A stretch of DNA of 64,000 nucleotides. Source: Chitinophagaceae bacterium. GTDB lineage: Bacteria; Bacteroidota; Bacteroidia; Chitinophagales; Chitinophagaceae. Below the pieces are notes generated by a model that saw nothing but the letters and a program-made list of their open reading frames with translations, had not been told where the DNA came from and did not search any database. This document shows, piece by piece, positions 42,265-51,194 of this stretch. The DNA lies in the NCBI GenBank assembly GCA_947454235.1, contig CANGIY010000018.1:1-64000 (forward strand), in the 5' to 3' direction. How positions within the stretch are numbered: the first letter of the stretch is position 1; each line of letters starts with the position of its first letter. Position numbers and translations under genes: made by a program.

Positions 42265-44097
42265 TTGATTTTTGGAAGTGCAAAAGGTAATGCGCAGATA
42301 ATTACCACTATTTGCGGAACTGGGGCTGGGAGTTCTTCAGGAGATTGGGGAGCAGCAACCTCTGCTTCATTATACAGTCCTAGTTTTGTCAGTCTTGATT
42401 CACTTGGAAACATATACTTTGGTGACGGACCATTGTTATCAAATCCTAGGATTAGGTGCATAAGAACCGATGGGATAATTGTACCCGCTGCCGGAGGGGC
42501 TGGAATTGGATTCAGTGGGGACGGAGGTGTGGCAACAAACGCTAAATTGAAATGTCCATCATCTTATGCTAACAAAGTTGGAGAATTATACATTGCAGAC
42601 TACACAAATTACAGATTGCGAAAAGTGAATAATACTTCAAGGATAATCAATACAATTGCGGGTAACGGTACAGCAACTTCTACAGGGGACAGAGGGCCTG
42701 CTACAGATGCTACCTTGGTGCCTACAGATGTGATTACTGACGACAATGGAAATATTTTCATATTAGATAACACCAGAGTAAGAAAAATAAACACACGAGG
42801 TATAATTTCAACCATCGCTGGGCATGGAAGCTCCGGGTTCAGTGGTGATGGGGGACTAGCCACCGACGCTTCATTGACCGCTGCCGGAGGAGTTTGTTTT
42901 GATAGATTTGGAAGGCTGCTAATAGTTTGCAACGGAGGAACCAGAATAAGGGCAATTGATACAACAACTGGACGAATTTCGACTTTTGCCGGAAATGGAA
43001 GTGCTTGGTACAATGGAGATGAAATTCGCGCTGATACTGCACACTTCAAGGCAATTGGAATTTGCAGTGATAGTAAAGGAAACGTTTTAATTTCAGATTA
43101 TTTCAATAACCGAATACGTCAAATTGATACATTTGGGTTTATTCATACTGTTGTAGGAACAGGTACCGCTGGCTTCAGAGGCGATGGAGGACCTGCAACG
43201 AGTGCATTGATCAACCAACCCTATGGTGTGGCTGTTGACCGTTGTGGCGATATTTATATATGCGATGAGACGAATGGTCGTATCAGGAAAGTTACATATC
43301 CCCACCCTTTGACAGATACACCGACTATTTCAATCAGAACTGAAACGGATTCTATGTGTCAAGGCACCACAATCACATTATTATCAATTAAAAGTGGTGG
43401 TGGTACTCATTCTACCTATCAATGGACTAAGAATAGTTTAGCAATTGTAGGGGCTACTGATTCTTTTTACACGTTTACTCCTATAAATGGTGATACAATT
43501 AGGTGCAATATTTCAAGCTGGAATAGCTGCTTCACACCAGCAACAAACACGAGTAATTCGATTGTTTTCCATGTCATAGACACTACTACACCAACTATAT
43601 CAATTTCTGTACCAAGTGTAGCGCCCATAGGCACCATGGTCACGGCTAATGCAAGTATTACAGGCACAAGTAGCTATTTACTACACTGGCGCAATCATAA
43701 CATTGAATTCGCAACAACAAGTGTGCCCTCTGTCACTTACACTAAAACCTTGGCGATTGATTCGATTAGTGCACACCTAGTGCCCCTTGAAATGTGCGTT
43801 GATAGTACGATTGCGACAACAATGATTGTTACCGATACTAATCTTGGAGTGAGTACTTTAGAAGTGTCTGATCAATTAAAAGTGTTTCCCTCACTTACTA
43901 AAGATATGTTGTTCATACATTCAAACACGCCTATTAATAGCCTAAAAATCATTGATTTACTTGGTAGAGAATTAATTACTCAAAACGACATTAATGCTAA
44001 ATTGGAGGTAACGATTGATGTCAAAAATTTAAAAAATGGAGTTTTTTTAGTTCAAATCAACGATTGCATTCCATTGAGGTTTATTAAAAATGAATAG
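42265..44097 (+). CDS. NHL-repeat secreted protein with T9SS sorting domain, paralogue 1 (frameshifted start)
   Basis: The readable part, 610 residues from a TTG, starts inside a signal peptide ('IFGSAKGNAQ'). Residues 10-345 are about six NHL-type propeller units, each with 'GDGGxATxAxLxxPxGVxxDxxGNIYIxDxxNxRIRKV' pattern and 'TIAGNG' links. An Ig-like part follows (about 350-520, two Cys: 'CQGTTITLLSIKSGG ... CNISSWNSC'), and then a T9SS type A sorting domain ('VFPSLTKDMLFIHSN ... NGVFLVQINDC'). NHL propellers bind proteins or ligands; function here is unknown. The true ATG is probably at 42197, disrupted by a single-base shift. It is one of four relatives in the window. Confidence 0.75.
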   Translation: MIFGSAKGNAQIITTICGTGAGSSSGDWGAATSASLYSPSFVSLDSLGNIYFGDGPLLSNPRIRCIRTDGIIVPAAGGAGIGFSGDGGVATNAKLKCPSSYANKVGELYIADYTNYRLRKVNNTSRIINTIAGNGTATSTGDRGPATDATLVPTDVITDDNGNIFILDNTRVRKINTRGIISTIAGHGSSGFSGDGGLATDASLTAAGGVCFDRFGRLLIVCNGGTRIRAIDTTTGRISTFAGNGSAWYNGDEIRADTAHFKAIGICSDSKGNVLISDYFNNRIRQIDTFGFIHTVVGTGTAGFRGDGGPATSALINQPYGVAVDRCGDIYICDETNGRIRKVTYPHPLTDTPTISIRTETDSMCQGTTITLLSIKSGGGTHSTYQWTKNSLAIVGATDSFYTFTPINGDTIRCNISSWNSCFTPATNTSNSIVFHVIDTTTPTISISVPSVAPIGTMVTANASITGTSSYLLHWRNHNIEFATTSVPSVTYTKTLAIDSISAHLVPLEMCVDSTIATTMIVTDTNLGVSTLEVSDQLKVFPSLTKDMLFIHSNTPINSLKIIDLLGRELITQNDINAKLEVTIDVKNLKNGVFLVQINDCIPLRFIKNE

Positions 44098-44384
44098 CAG
44101 TATGTTTGATAAAATTTATCTCAAGCATTAACCATTTTGATTTGAATACATTACACACCAAGAATGATCGAGTAGGTGTGGATATGCCGCAGTAGTAGCT
44201 CTAACAGGGGTACTTCTTGAATCGATGTTGAAACCAAACAAAGTTTGCCTGATTATTCCTTGTACGGAATTGACTCCAACATAAAGACACCCTTAACTTT
44301 TGTGAAATTCAGCGAAAGTTTACCTACTACAATTACTTCGTAACAAGCATTCTTTGTTTTTTTGAGTTTACAATCTTTTTGATC

Positions 44385-44597
44385 CTAATTACTTTTTTGT
44401 TCTTTGGTGTATTGAATATAGCAACTGACTATACCACCGCAAAAGGCAAAAATCCCAAAAAATGCTCCCGATTGTAATTCAATATTACCGTGATGATTTA
44501 AAATTGCGTAAAAAGCAAGTATGGACATTATACCTAAAGCGCCTATTATCAAACCTGCTGACACCGTCCGTACAACTACATTCAAAATGCCACACAC
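44385..44597 (-). CDS. Small two-helix membrane protein (hypothetical)
   Basis: A possible 70-residue protein with two hydrophobic segments ('TVSAGLIIGALGIMSILAFYAIL' and 'GAFFGIFAFCGGIVSCYI') and a short Lys-rich end. It starts inside the edge of intergenic repeat R3, which raises doubt, but the hydrophobic pattern is not seen in neighbouring frames. I recognise no family. The stretch 44098-44384 has no other gene I can support. Confidence 0.4.
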   Translation of the reverse strand: MCGILNVVVRTVSAGLIIGALGIMSILAFYAILNHHGNIELQSGAFFGIFAFCGGIVSCYIQYTKEQKSN

Positions 44598-44610
44598 GAT
44601 ACCCAGAATT

Positions 44611-44821
44611 AGCGCAAGTTTGGGTCGTAAGCCTTGTGCGGAGCAACCTTTGTGAAGGTATTTTTATCGGTTTGCAACAGTAGACAAAACAACCTAATCG
44701 TTTGAACCAGTTTCATTTCATAAGCACATGCTTCTTGAATGTTAGGACTAAGCAAATGCTTAGCCCAGAATGCACTTATTACCATAAGGGCGGAAGATTT
44801 GCCGCCTTTACCTAGAAACAT
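44611..44821 (+). repeat. Intergenic palindromic repeat, copy R3 (long form)
   Basis: The first 110 bases (from 'AGCGCAAGTTTGGGTCGTAA') match copy R4 at 48658; the last 105 (from about 44717, 'AAGCACATGCTTCTTGAATG' to the GGGCGGAA hairpin) match R2 and R4. It shares with R4 a G in the last palindrome (GATTTGCCGCC for GATTTTCCGCC). Together with the 85 bases after it, which match R2's promoter, R3 joins both halves of the family. Confidence 0.8.
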
Positions 44822-44907
44822 TTACCGTTTTGGCGTGAAAATCTTCAGGGCAACATTTCTAAACCACACCTTTTTGTATATTTGCTTTTACCATAGAACA
44901 GACCATG
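44822..44907 (+). promoter_or_regulatory. Duplicated promoter/leader of the second NHL gene
   Basis: The twin of 42114-42199, with -7 element TATATTTG at 44877-44884, ending at the intact ATG 44905. Here the ATG is in frame with the signal peptide. Confidence 0.7.
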
Positions 44908-46272
44908 AAACATCCAAAAATACACTCACGTCCAACTTCGAAACTGCTTTACAAACTGCTTGTTTTTGTTTTCGCTATTGGGAACTTCTGCAATTGTTTT
45001 TCTCAAACAATTACTACAGTTGCCGGAACAGGACTATCGACTTCAACTGGTGATGGTGGTCCTGCAAGCCTTGCGACTTTGTTTCCTGGCTCAATCGCAA
45101 TTGATAAATTTGGGAACTATTATATTGGGGATGGATATCACAGTTTTATTAGGAAAGTTGGCATAAATGATACAATTTCAACAATAGCTGGCAATGGCAC
45201 AATGGGCTTCTCAGGAGATGGAGGGGCCGCAACTGATGCGCAAATTGGAGTAATTGACGCAATGATTTGTGATACTTTAGGAAATCTGTTTTTTTGCGAT
45301 ATTTCAAATAATCGCATAAGAAAAGTTTCTATTGATGGCATAATATCAACAATTGTTGGCGATAGTTCATACGCATATAATGGTGATGGTTTACCTGCAA
45401 CATCAACATCAATATATAATCCTGCTGGAATTGCCTTTGATTCCCACGGCAATCTATATTTTTCTGATGCAGGTCACTCACGAGTTAGAAAAATGTCAGT
45501 ATCGGGGATAGTCACAACCATTGCAGGAAATGGTAGTTTAAGTTTTGGTGGTGATGGCGGGCAGGCAACTGCTGCTCAAATTTATCATCCAAGAGGAATT
45601 GCTATAGATGCTCATGATAACATTTATTTTAGCGACTATAATAACCGTCGAATAAGGAAAATTTCATCTAGTGGGATTATCACAACTGTTGTCGGAAATG
45701 GAATTGGCGGATATTCAGGATATGGAGGAGCAGCAACTGCTGCAACTTTTGACGGCGTCATTGGTGTAAAAATTGACAAATATAACAATATCTATTTTTC
45801 AGACTATGGAAATATGACGGTAAATGTTGTCTATAGTAATGGCAACATTGCTACATTGGCGGGAAACGGAACTTGTGGCTTCGCAGTTGACAGTGGCTTA
45901 GCGTCTGCGTCCATCTTATGTGACCCATGGTATATAGCATTAGATTCATGTGGAAATATTTACGTACCTGATGGTGGTAACTGGCGAGTGCGTAAAATAA
46001 CATTTGACCACTGTAACTATCTATCTACACCTACTGTAAAAAACATATCTCAAACACCTGCCTACTACCCTAACCCGTTTAGTAGTGAGTTAACCATCGA
46101 AAACAAGACACCAATTGAGTCATTGGTTGTATTTAACTTACTCGGGCAAAAGATATTTGAAGACAACAACCTCCCCCAACAAAAAGCAATTGATACCCGT
46201 AATTGGCCCAATGGCATGTACCTGCTACAAATAAACCACGGCACAATTCAAAAGGTGCTAAAGGGAGAGTAG
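44905..46272 (+). CDS. NHL-repeat secreted protein with T9SS sorting domain, paralogue 2
   Basis: A 455-residue protein with an intact signal peptide (MKHPKIHSRPTSKLLYKLLVFVFAIGNFCNCFSQ). About six NHL units follow from residue 35 to about 360, with repeated 'GDGGxAT', 'GNIYFSDxxNxRIRKI' and 'GIITTVVGNG' segments. There is no Ig-like part; a short linker leads to a T9SS type A sorting domain ('YYPNPFSSELTIENKTP ... NGMYLLQINHG'). It shares its promoter, ATG and first three residues with paralogue 1. It is probably secreted and held at the surface. Function unknown; perhaps protein binding. Confidence 0.85.
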   Translation: MKHPKIHSRPTSKLLYKLLVFVFAIGNFCNCFSQTITTVAGTGLSTSTGDGGPASLATLFPGSIAIDKFGNYYIGDGYHSFIRKVGINDTISTIAGNGTMGFSGDGGAATDAQIGVIDAMICDTLGNLFFCDISNNRIRKVSIDGIISTIVGDSSYAYNGDGLPATSTSIYNPAGIAFDSHGNLYFSDAGHSRVRKMSVSGIVTTIAGNGSLSFGGDGGQATAAQIYHPRGIAIDAHDNIYFSDYNNRRIRKISSSGIITTVVGNGIGGYSGYGGAATAATFDGVIGVKIDKYNNIYFSDYGNMTVNVVYSNGNIATLAGNGTCGFAVDSGLASASILCDPWYIALDSCGNIYVPDGGNWRVRKITFDHCNYLSTPTVKNISQTPAYYPNPFSSELTIENKTPIESLVVFNLLGQKIFEDNNLPQQKAIDTRNWPNGMYLLQINHGTIQKVLKGE

Positions 46273-46316
46273 ATGGCGTGGTAATCTTAGTAATCACTTT
46301 ATTTATGAACTAAACA

Positions 46317-46466
46317 ATGAAAATCAATCTAGTCCACCACAAACTTTGCTCGTTGGTTGATAACGCTTTCCTGGTGGCGATGGCTATACTATTGAGTTTT
46401 GTAAATAGTGAGGCGCAAATAATTACTACGATAGCTGGAGGTATAGTTCTTGCCTTTGACCGATAA
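46317..46466 (+). pseudogene. Truncated 5' remnant of a further NHL/T9SS gene
   Basis: A 49-codon frame starts with a clear signal peptide ('LVAMAILLSFVNSEAQ'), continues 'IITTIAGG', the exact beginning of the NHL part in the paralogues, and then breaks into 'IVLAFDR' and a stop. The next paralogue begins 12 bases later. The simplest reading is a deletion that removed the body of a fourth tandem copy. Confidence 0.75.
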
Positions 46467-46477
46467 ATATTTAAACC

Positions 46478-48634
46478 ATGAACCGCGCAGCGATAGCATT
46501 AATTTTGCTTATATTAACATTTGGGTATTCAGGATATAGTCAAACGATTTCAACAATTGCTGGGCATTCTTGTAGCAGCGATTCCGGTGACGGGGGAGTT
46601 CCTACGGCTGCATGTCTTGCAATTCCCGCTTATTTATTCGTTGACAATTTTAATTCGGTATATTTCGGTACGATATTTGGGTTTCATGTCCGGAAAGTAG
46701 TGCCTGGAATGTTAATTATATCAATTGCAGGAACAGGCGTTAGGGGCTATAGCGGGGATGGAGGTCCAGCTACACTAGCGCAACTTTATAATCCACAAGG
46801 CGTTGCTGTTGATTCTGCTGGTAATATTTTTATTTCCGATGCTGATAAGAATGTAGTAAGGAAAATAAATGTACATACGGGCATTATTTCGAACTACGCT
46901 GGCACAGGGAGTGCAGGATCAAGTGGAGATGGAGGGCAAGCAACCGCCGCACAATTATACGCTCCTAACGGTATGTGCTTTGATAAACAATGGAATTTAT
47001 ATGTCGCCGACTATTTGAATAGTAAAATCAGGCGAATTACTCCAGCTGGTATCATTTCTACTTTTGCTGGAACTGGAGTGAGTGGATATAATGGAGATGG
47101 TGGAAGAGCTGATACATCACAGATAAGATTGCCGCATGATGTAGCAAGCGATACAGCAGGCAACATATATATATCAGATGAAGGAAATTATCGAATCAGA
47201 AAAGTAAACACTTCTGGTATTATTTCAACCGTAGCTGGAAATGGTAGTTCGGCTAGCCACGGCCACAGTGGAGATGGCGGCCCTGCAACAAATGCAACGA
47301 TTTTGACTCGTGGGTTGTGCGTTGATAGGATTGGTAATATATATATTGGGGACTCTTATAATCATGCTGTTAGAAGAGTTAATACTTCAGGAATTATTGA
47401 AAAAATTGCGGGAACGTATGAAACTTCTGGCTTTTCAGGAGATGGCGGTCCTGCATCAAGTGCGCTTTTTTACTATCCAGCTTCCGTTAAAACTGATACA
47501 TGTGATGATTTGTTAGTAGATGATTCAAATAACTACCGAATTCGAAAAATTACTTTCCCTCACTCGACTACTTCGATTCCCGGATTATCTATTTCTGCCT
47601 CAACTGATACTTTATGCGCTGGTACTCCGATAGCATTGACACTTTCATCAACCGGGGGAGGAACGTATTGGAGTTATCAATGGTTTAAAAACGATACTGC
47701 AATTTCTGGTGCGACAAACGTAACATATTCGTATGCGCCAATAAATGGCGATTCAATCAAATGTAAAGCTACTACTTGGAATTCATGTATGAATCCTTCT
47801 TCTAGCTTTAGCAATACAATTCACTTTACTGTAATTCCAATTTCAACTGCATTACCATCAATAACAATTGTACCCCACCCAAATGATACAGTTTGTCTAG
47901 GGGATGTAATTTGGTTTAGCTCAACGCTAACTGGAGGAGTTTCGTCACCCTCTTTTCAATGGAAAGTAAATGGAGTCAATGTTGGAACAGGGGCTGACAC
48001 ATTTCAATATATTCCCACTAACGGTGATTCAGTAAAATGTGTAGTTTTTACGAATGTGCCATGTTCGTTATATCCAATAGTGATTAGTAACACCGTCGAT
48101 ATTGTGGTAGATACAATTGTTCATCCATTGCTTTCTATTAGTGGACCTTCTTCAGCAACAATTGGTAGTTTGGTGACCGTCACAGGCACGGTGTCAGGCG
48201 TTGGGACAGGCGTTGCCTACCATATCAATTGGTTTAATAATGGAGCGTATTTTACGACAACGATTGTACCAAGTGTGAACTACACTAAAACAATAGCGCA
48301 CGATTCTATAACAGCCGTCATTGTTCCCGAAGTGATATGCTTTGACAGCGCATTTAGTAATTTTGTGGTAGTTACTGAAAAAAACGCTGGGATTAATAGT
48401 TTAAATAAAGAACCTGAATTCTCTTTTTTCCCTGAGCCGTTCGAGCATTTCATTGTTATTCAATCAAAAAGTACAATTGAGTCAGTTGAAGTTTTTGACC
48501 TATTGGGGCGTTTAGTTCAACGAATTTCAGTAAACCATTTGGCAAGCTATCAATTAAATATGGACGAGTTTAATTCAGGAATCTATTTTTTACGCTTAAA
48601 TGGATTGTCTACGTTTAAAATTACCAAACTATAA
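46478..48634 (+). CDS. NHL-repeat secreted protein with Ig-like domains and T9SS sorting domain, paralogue 3
   Basis: A 718-residue protein, the longest of the family. Signal peptide (MNRAAIALILLILTFGYSGYS), about six NHL units (residues 22-365; 'AGTGVRGYSGDGGPATLAQLYNPQGVAVDSAGNIFISD' is typical), then two Ig-like parts: 'SISASTDTLCAGTPIALTL ... CKATTWNSC' (about 370-460) and 'CLGDVIWFSSTLTGG ... CVVFTNVPC' (about 465-550), a further beta region, and a T9SS type A sorting domain ('FFPEPFEHFIVIQS ... SGIYFLRLNG'). It lacks the duplicated promoter block; it may be read from upstream. Confidence 0.85.
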   Translation: MNRAAIALILLILTFGYSGYSQTISTIAGHSCSSDSGDGGVPTAACLAIPAYLFVDNFNSVYFGTIFGFHVRKVVPGMLIISIAGTGVRGYSGDGGPATLAQLYNPQGVAVDSAGNIFISDADKNVVRKINVHTGIISNYAGTGSAGSSGDGGQATAAQLYAPNGMCFDKQWNLYVADYLNSKIRRITPAGIISTFAGTGVSGYNGDGGRADTSQIRLPHDVASDTAGNIYISDEGNYRIRKVNTSGIISTVAGNGSSASHGHSGDGGPATNATILTRGLCVDRIGNIYIGDSYNHAVRRVNTSGIIEKIAGTYETSGFSGDGGPASSALFYYPASVKTDTCDDLLVDDSNNYRIRKITFPHSTTSIPGLSISASTDTLCAGTPIALTLSSTGGGTYWSYQWFKNDTAISGATNVTYSYAPINGDSIKCKATTWNSCMNPSSSFSNTIHFTVIPISTALPSITIVPHPNDTVCLGDVIWFSSTLTGGVSSPSFQWKVNGVNVGTGADTFQYIPTNGDSVKCVVFTNVPCSLYPIVISNTVDIVVDTIVHPLLSISGPSSATIGSLVTVTGTVSGVGTGVAYHINWFNNGAYFTTTIVPSVNYTKTIAHDSITAVIVPEVICFDSAFSNFVVVTEKNAGINSLNKEPEFSFFPEPFEHFIVIQSKSTIESVEVFDLLGRLVQRISVNHLASYQLNMDEFNSGIYFLRLNGLSTFKITKL

Positions 48635-48657
48635 CAACAAAAGACCTCCCAGGCACT

Positions 48658-48852
48658 AGCGCAAGTTTGGGTCGTAAGCCTTGTGCGTAGCAACCTTCGT
48701 GCGGTATTTTTATCGGTTTGCAACAGTAGACAAAACAACCTAATCGTTTGAACCAGTTTCATTTCGGAAGCACATGCTTCCTGAATGTTAGGACTAAGCA
48801 AATGCTTAGCCCAGAATGCACTTATTACCATAAGGGCGGAAGATTTGCCGCC
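48658..48852 (+). repeat. Intergenic palindromic repeat, copy R4
   Basis: 195 bases that match R3 from 'AGCGCAAGTTTGGGTCGTAA' on, including the GGAAGCAcaTGCTTCC hairpin, AAGCAAATGCTT palindrome and the GGGCGGAAGATTTGCCGCC hairpin. Unlike R2 and R3, it is not followed by the promoter block, but by other hairpins and the convergent M13 peptidase gene. Small frames through it on the minus strand repeat those of R2 and R3 and look non-genic. Confidence 0.8.
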
Positions 48853-48883
48853 CTAACATCGAACTTCAAACCCGACCGGCAGT

Positions 48884-48945
48884 GATATTGGAGCCAACGG
48901 CTCCAACCACCCCTCGCCATTCATGGAGAGGGGCCGGGGGTGAGG
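48884..48945 (+). repeat. GC-rich stretch with two hairpins
   Basis: TTGGAGCC-AAC-GGCTCCAA (48888-48906) and CCCCTC...GAGGGG (48910-48933) stand beside each other, ending 'GGCCGGGGGTGAGG'. The base composition is unlike the AT-rich surroundings. Similar C/G-rich tails occur between genes in many Bacteroidetes genomes, so this is likely a repeat family, but only one copy is in the window. Confidence 0.5.
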
Positions 48946-48981
48946 AAAAAAAGCCCCCGCAGCTTGGTGGCTCGGGGGCTT
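48946..48981 (-). terminator. Terminator of the M13 peptidase gene
   Basis: AAGCCCCCG / CGGGGGCTT with a 13-base loop; on the minus strand the hairpin is followed by seven T. It stands 28 bases beyond the stop. Confidence 0.85.
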
Positions 48982-49008
48982 GAAATATTGATTTACTGTC
49001 GTTACAAA

Positions 49009-51057
49009 TTACCACAAATGCACGCGAGCATCTTCAGCAATGTAGAGCTTATCGCCCGGTTTAATACCAAATGCTTCGTAGAATTCAGGCACATTCGGGA
49101 ACGGACCATTTACCCTGCACTTAGCTGGTGAGTGTACGTCGGTGAGCAATTGTTTAGCAATTTTCTGTGTTCTTTCATTGTACATCCAACCCAGAGAATA
49201 ACCAAGGAAGAAACGTTGTAATGGTGTCATGCCGCTGATTTTTTCTCCTTTTTTATATGCATCTGTTTGCTTGAATGCATCTAAGCCAATGAGGATACCA
49301 CCTAGATCAGCGAGGTTTTCACCAATCGTTGCTTTGCCGTTCACATGCAAAGAATCGCCCAATGGCCTCATTTGATTGAATTGGTTGATTAACACTTGCG
49401 CACGTTGCATGAACTGTGCTGAATCTTCTGGTTTCCACCAGTTGTTGAGGTTACCATGCGGGTCAAACTGGCGACCTTCGTCATCAAAACCGTGTGTAAT
49501 TTCATGGCCTACTGTGCTTGCTGCGGTATAGCCATACACCAGTGCATCATCCAAATCTTCGTCTCTGAAGCCCGGAACAGTCATCATTGCCGCTGGCAAA
49601 ACGATTTCGTTGTTTGATGGGTTGTAGTAAGCATTGTAGGTTTGCGGAGTCATGTCCCACTCTGTACGGTCAACTGGTTTACCCAATTTATTCAGGTAAT
49701 AGGTGTTCCACCATTTGTTGGCACTTATCATGTTGGTAACATAAGAACCTCTTTCAATTTTCAAAGAAGAAAGGTCTTTCCATTTGTCAGGATACCCTAC
49801 CTTCTTGGTGATAGACATCAGTTTGGTAATGGCTTTTTGCTTTGTTTCAGGGCTCATCCATTCCAGCTTTTCCATACGCGCTTTGTAGGCATTGCGTACG
49901 TTCTCCACCATTTGCTCGTAGCGTTGTTTTGCTTTAGGTGTAAAATATTCTTTCACAAATAGCTGACCCAATGCCTCACCAATAATGTTGTTTTCAACAT
50001 CGAGCGCGCGTTTCCAACGTGGTTTCAATTCTTTGGCACCATTCATAATGCGGCCATTGAAGTTAAAGTTTTCTTCAACATAAGCTTTGCTCAATTGAGG
50101 AGCGAACTGCATTACAAGGTGAATTGTGAGGTAATCTTTAAGTACCTGCATATCAGTGGTTTTCACCAAACCATCTAAAGCCTTAATAAATTCCGGCTGA
50201 CCAACTATTACGCTATCAACACTATGCACACCAATGGTTTTAAAAACGTCGGCCCAATTGATGTTAGCACCTAGATCTGTTAGCTTAGAAATCGCATATT
50301 TATTGTAGTTCTTATATGGGTCACGCAAGTCTTCCAGTTTACGGGAATTGCGCGCCAGTTCGGTTTCGAATTTCAGTATTTTATCAGCTTTGTCTTTCGC
50401 ACCTGCTTCATCAACACCCATCAATTTGAACATATTGGCAAGGAATACCGGGTAGGCATTGCGCACTTTCAATGTGTTGGAATCTGTATTAAAATAGTAG
50501 TCACGAATCGGCATACCCAAACCGCCTTGGTTAAGGTTATACGCCATCACGTCGCTGTTTTTAGAGTCTTGCCCTACCCCTTCGCTGAATAACACACCAA
50601 CACCGTAAGCATGCATTTGTGCTGCAACATTCATTATGTCAGCAACTGTTTTTGCAGCACCTATTTTCTCTAATTCACTTTTTAATGGTGTCAAACCTGC
50701 TTGTTCAATGCCTGCCGAATCCATTGCACTGTGCCAGAAATCGCCAATTTGTTGTCCTGAACCCGCTTTTTCAGCCTTTTTATCAGCTTCTTCGCTTATG
50801 TGGCGAAGTTTTTCATAGAGTTCTTTTTGCACCAACTGTCCAATACCGTATTCAACTTCATCACCCGGAATTGGTGTTTTCTTAATCCAGCCTCCGTTGG
50901 CATATTCAAAAAAGTCATTGCCCGGTTTTATAGTTGTATCGCGATTGGCAGCTAGAATATCGCCCTTCGGTTTACTCGCCTCACCGGGATTACAAGACGC
51001 TGCGCCAAGACTCAACGCAATGGCACTAGCGATCAAAGTGTATTTTAAATTACCCAT
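49009..51057 (-). CDS. pepO: M13 family metalloendopeptidase (neprilysin-like, PepO)
   Basis: A 682-residue zinc metallopeptidase. The start at 51057 (MGNLKYTLIASAIALSLGAASC) gives a lipoprotein signal; a TTG 26 codons upstream gives no such signal. 'GNDFFEYANGGWIKKTPIPGDE' is the usual M13 N-terminal segment. The zinc site is 'VGHEITHGFDDEG' (HExxH at about residue 518 of this form) and the third ligand Glu lies in 'GENLADLGG' about 60 residues later. 'NAYYNPSNNEIVLPAAMM' is the substrate-binding 'NAYY' segment. It probably cleaves peptides outside the inner membrane for nutrition or envelope quality control. Ends with 'VHLW', near the family's terminal W. Confidence 0.92.
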   Translation of the reverse strand: MGNLKYTLIASAIALSLGAASCNPGEASKPKGDILAANRDTTIKPGNDFFEYANGGWIKKTPIPGDEVEYGIGQLVQKELYEKLRHISEEADKKAEKAGSGQQIGDFWHSAMDSAGIEQAGLTPLKSELEKIGAAKTVADIMNVAAQMHAYGVGVLFSEGVGQDSKNSDVMAYNLNQGGLGMPIRDYYFNTDSNTLKVRNAYPVFLANMFKLMGVDEAGAKDKADKILKFETELARNSRKLEDLRDPYKNYNKYAISKLTDLGANINWADVFKTIGVHSVDSVIVGQPEFIKALDGLVKTTDMQVLKDYLTIHLVMQFAPQLSKAYVEENFNFNGRIMNGAKELKPRWKRALDVENNIIGEALGQLFVKEYFTPKAKQRYEQMVENVRNAYKARMEKLEWMSPETKQKAITKLMSITKKVGYPDKWKDLSSLKIERGSYVTNMISANKWWNTYYLNKLGKPVDRTEWDMTPQTYNAYYNPSNNEIVLPAAMMTVPGFRDEDLDDALVYGYTAASTVGHEITHGFDDEGRQFDPHGNLNNWWKPEDSAQFMQRAQVLINQFNQMRPLGDSLHVNGKATIGENLADLGGILIGLDAFKQTDAYKKGEKISGMTPLQRFFLGYSLGWMYNERTQKIAKQLLTDVHSPAKCRVNGPFPNVPEFYEAFGIKPGDKLYIAEDARVHLW

Positions 51058-51179
51058 ATCAATTGTTATAATGGGACTAAAGTAGCGTAAAATTATGGAA
51101 CCAAAAGGGGGATTTTTACAAAACAATTCCCACATTATTCAACAGTTGCGAAATCAGGCGTGCGATAACTTGTTTTCGT

Positions 51180-51187
51180 TAATTTTG
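51180..51187 (+). promoter_or_regulatory. -7 promoter element (TAATTTTG) for the LpxH-like gene
   Basis: TAATTTTG matches TAnnTTTG and ends only 7 bases before the ATG at 51195, so a very short or absent leader would be expected if used. Confidence 0.4.
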
Positions 51188-51194
51188 TGGGCAA

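Noticed and set aside
42839-43049. Frames on the minus strand inside NHL genes
   Set aside because: Repetitive NHL codons create antisense open frames in every paralogue at the same place.
44609-44821. Minus-strand frames 'GGKSSAL...EAC' recurring in repeats R1-R4
   Set aside because: Same peptide strings arise because the DNA repeat itself is copied; ends differ in each copy, none has a promoter, and the pattern fits palindromes, not codon selection.
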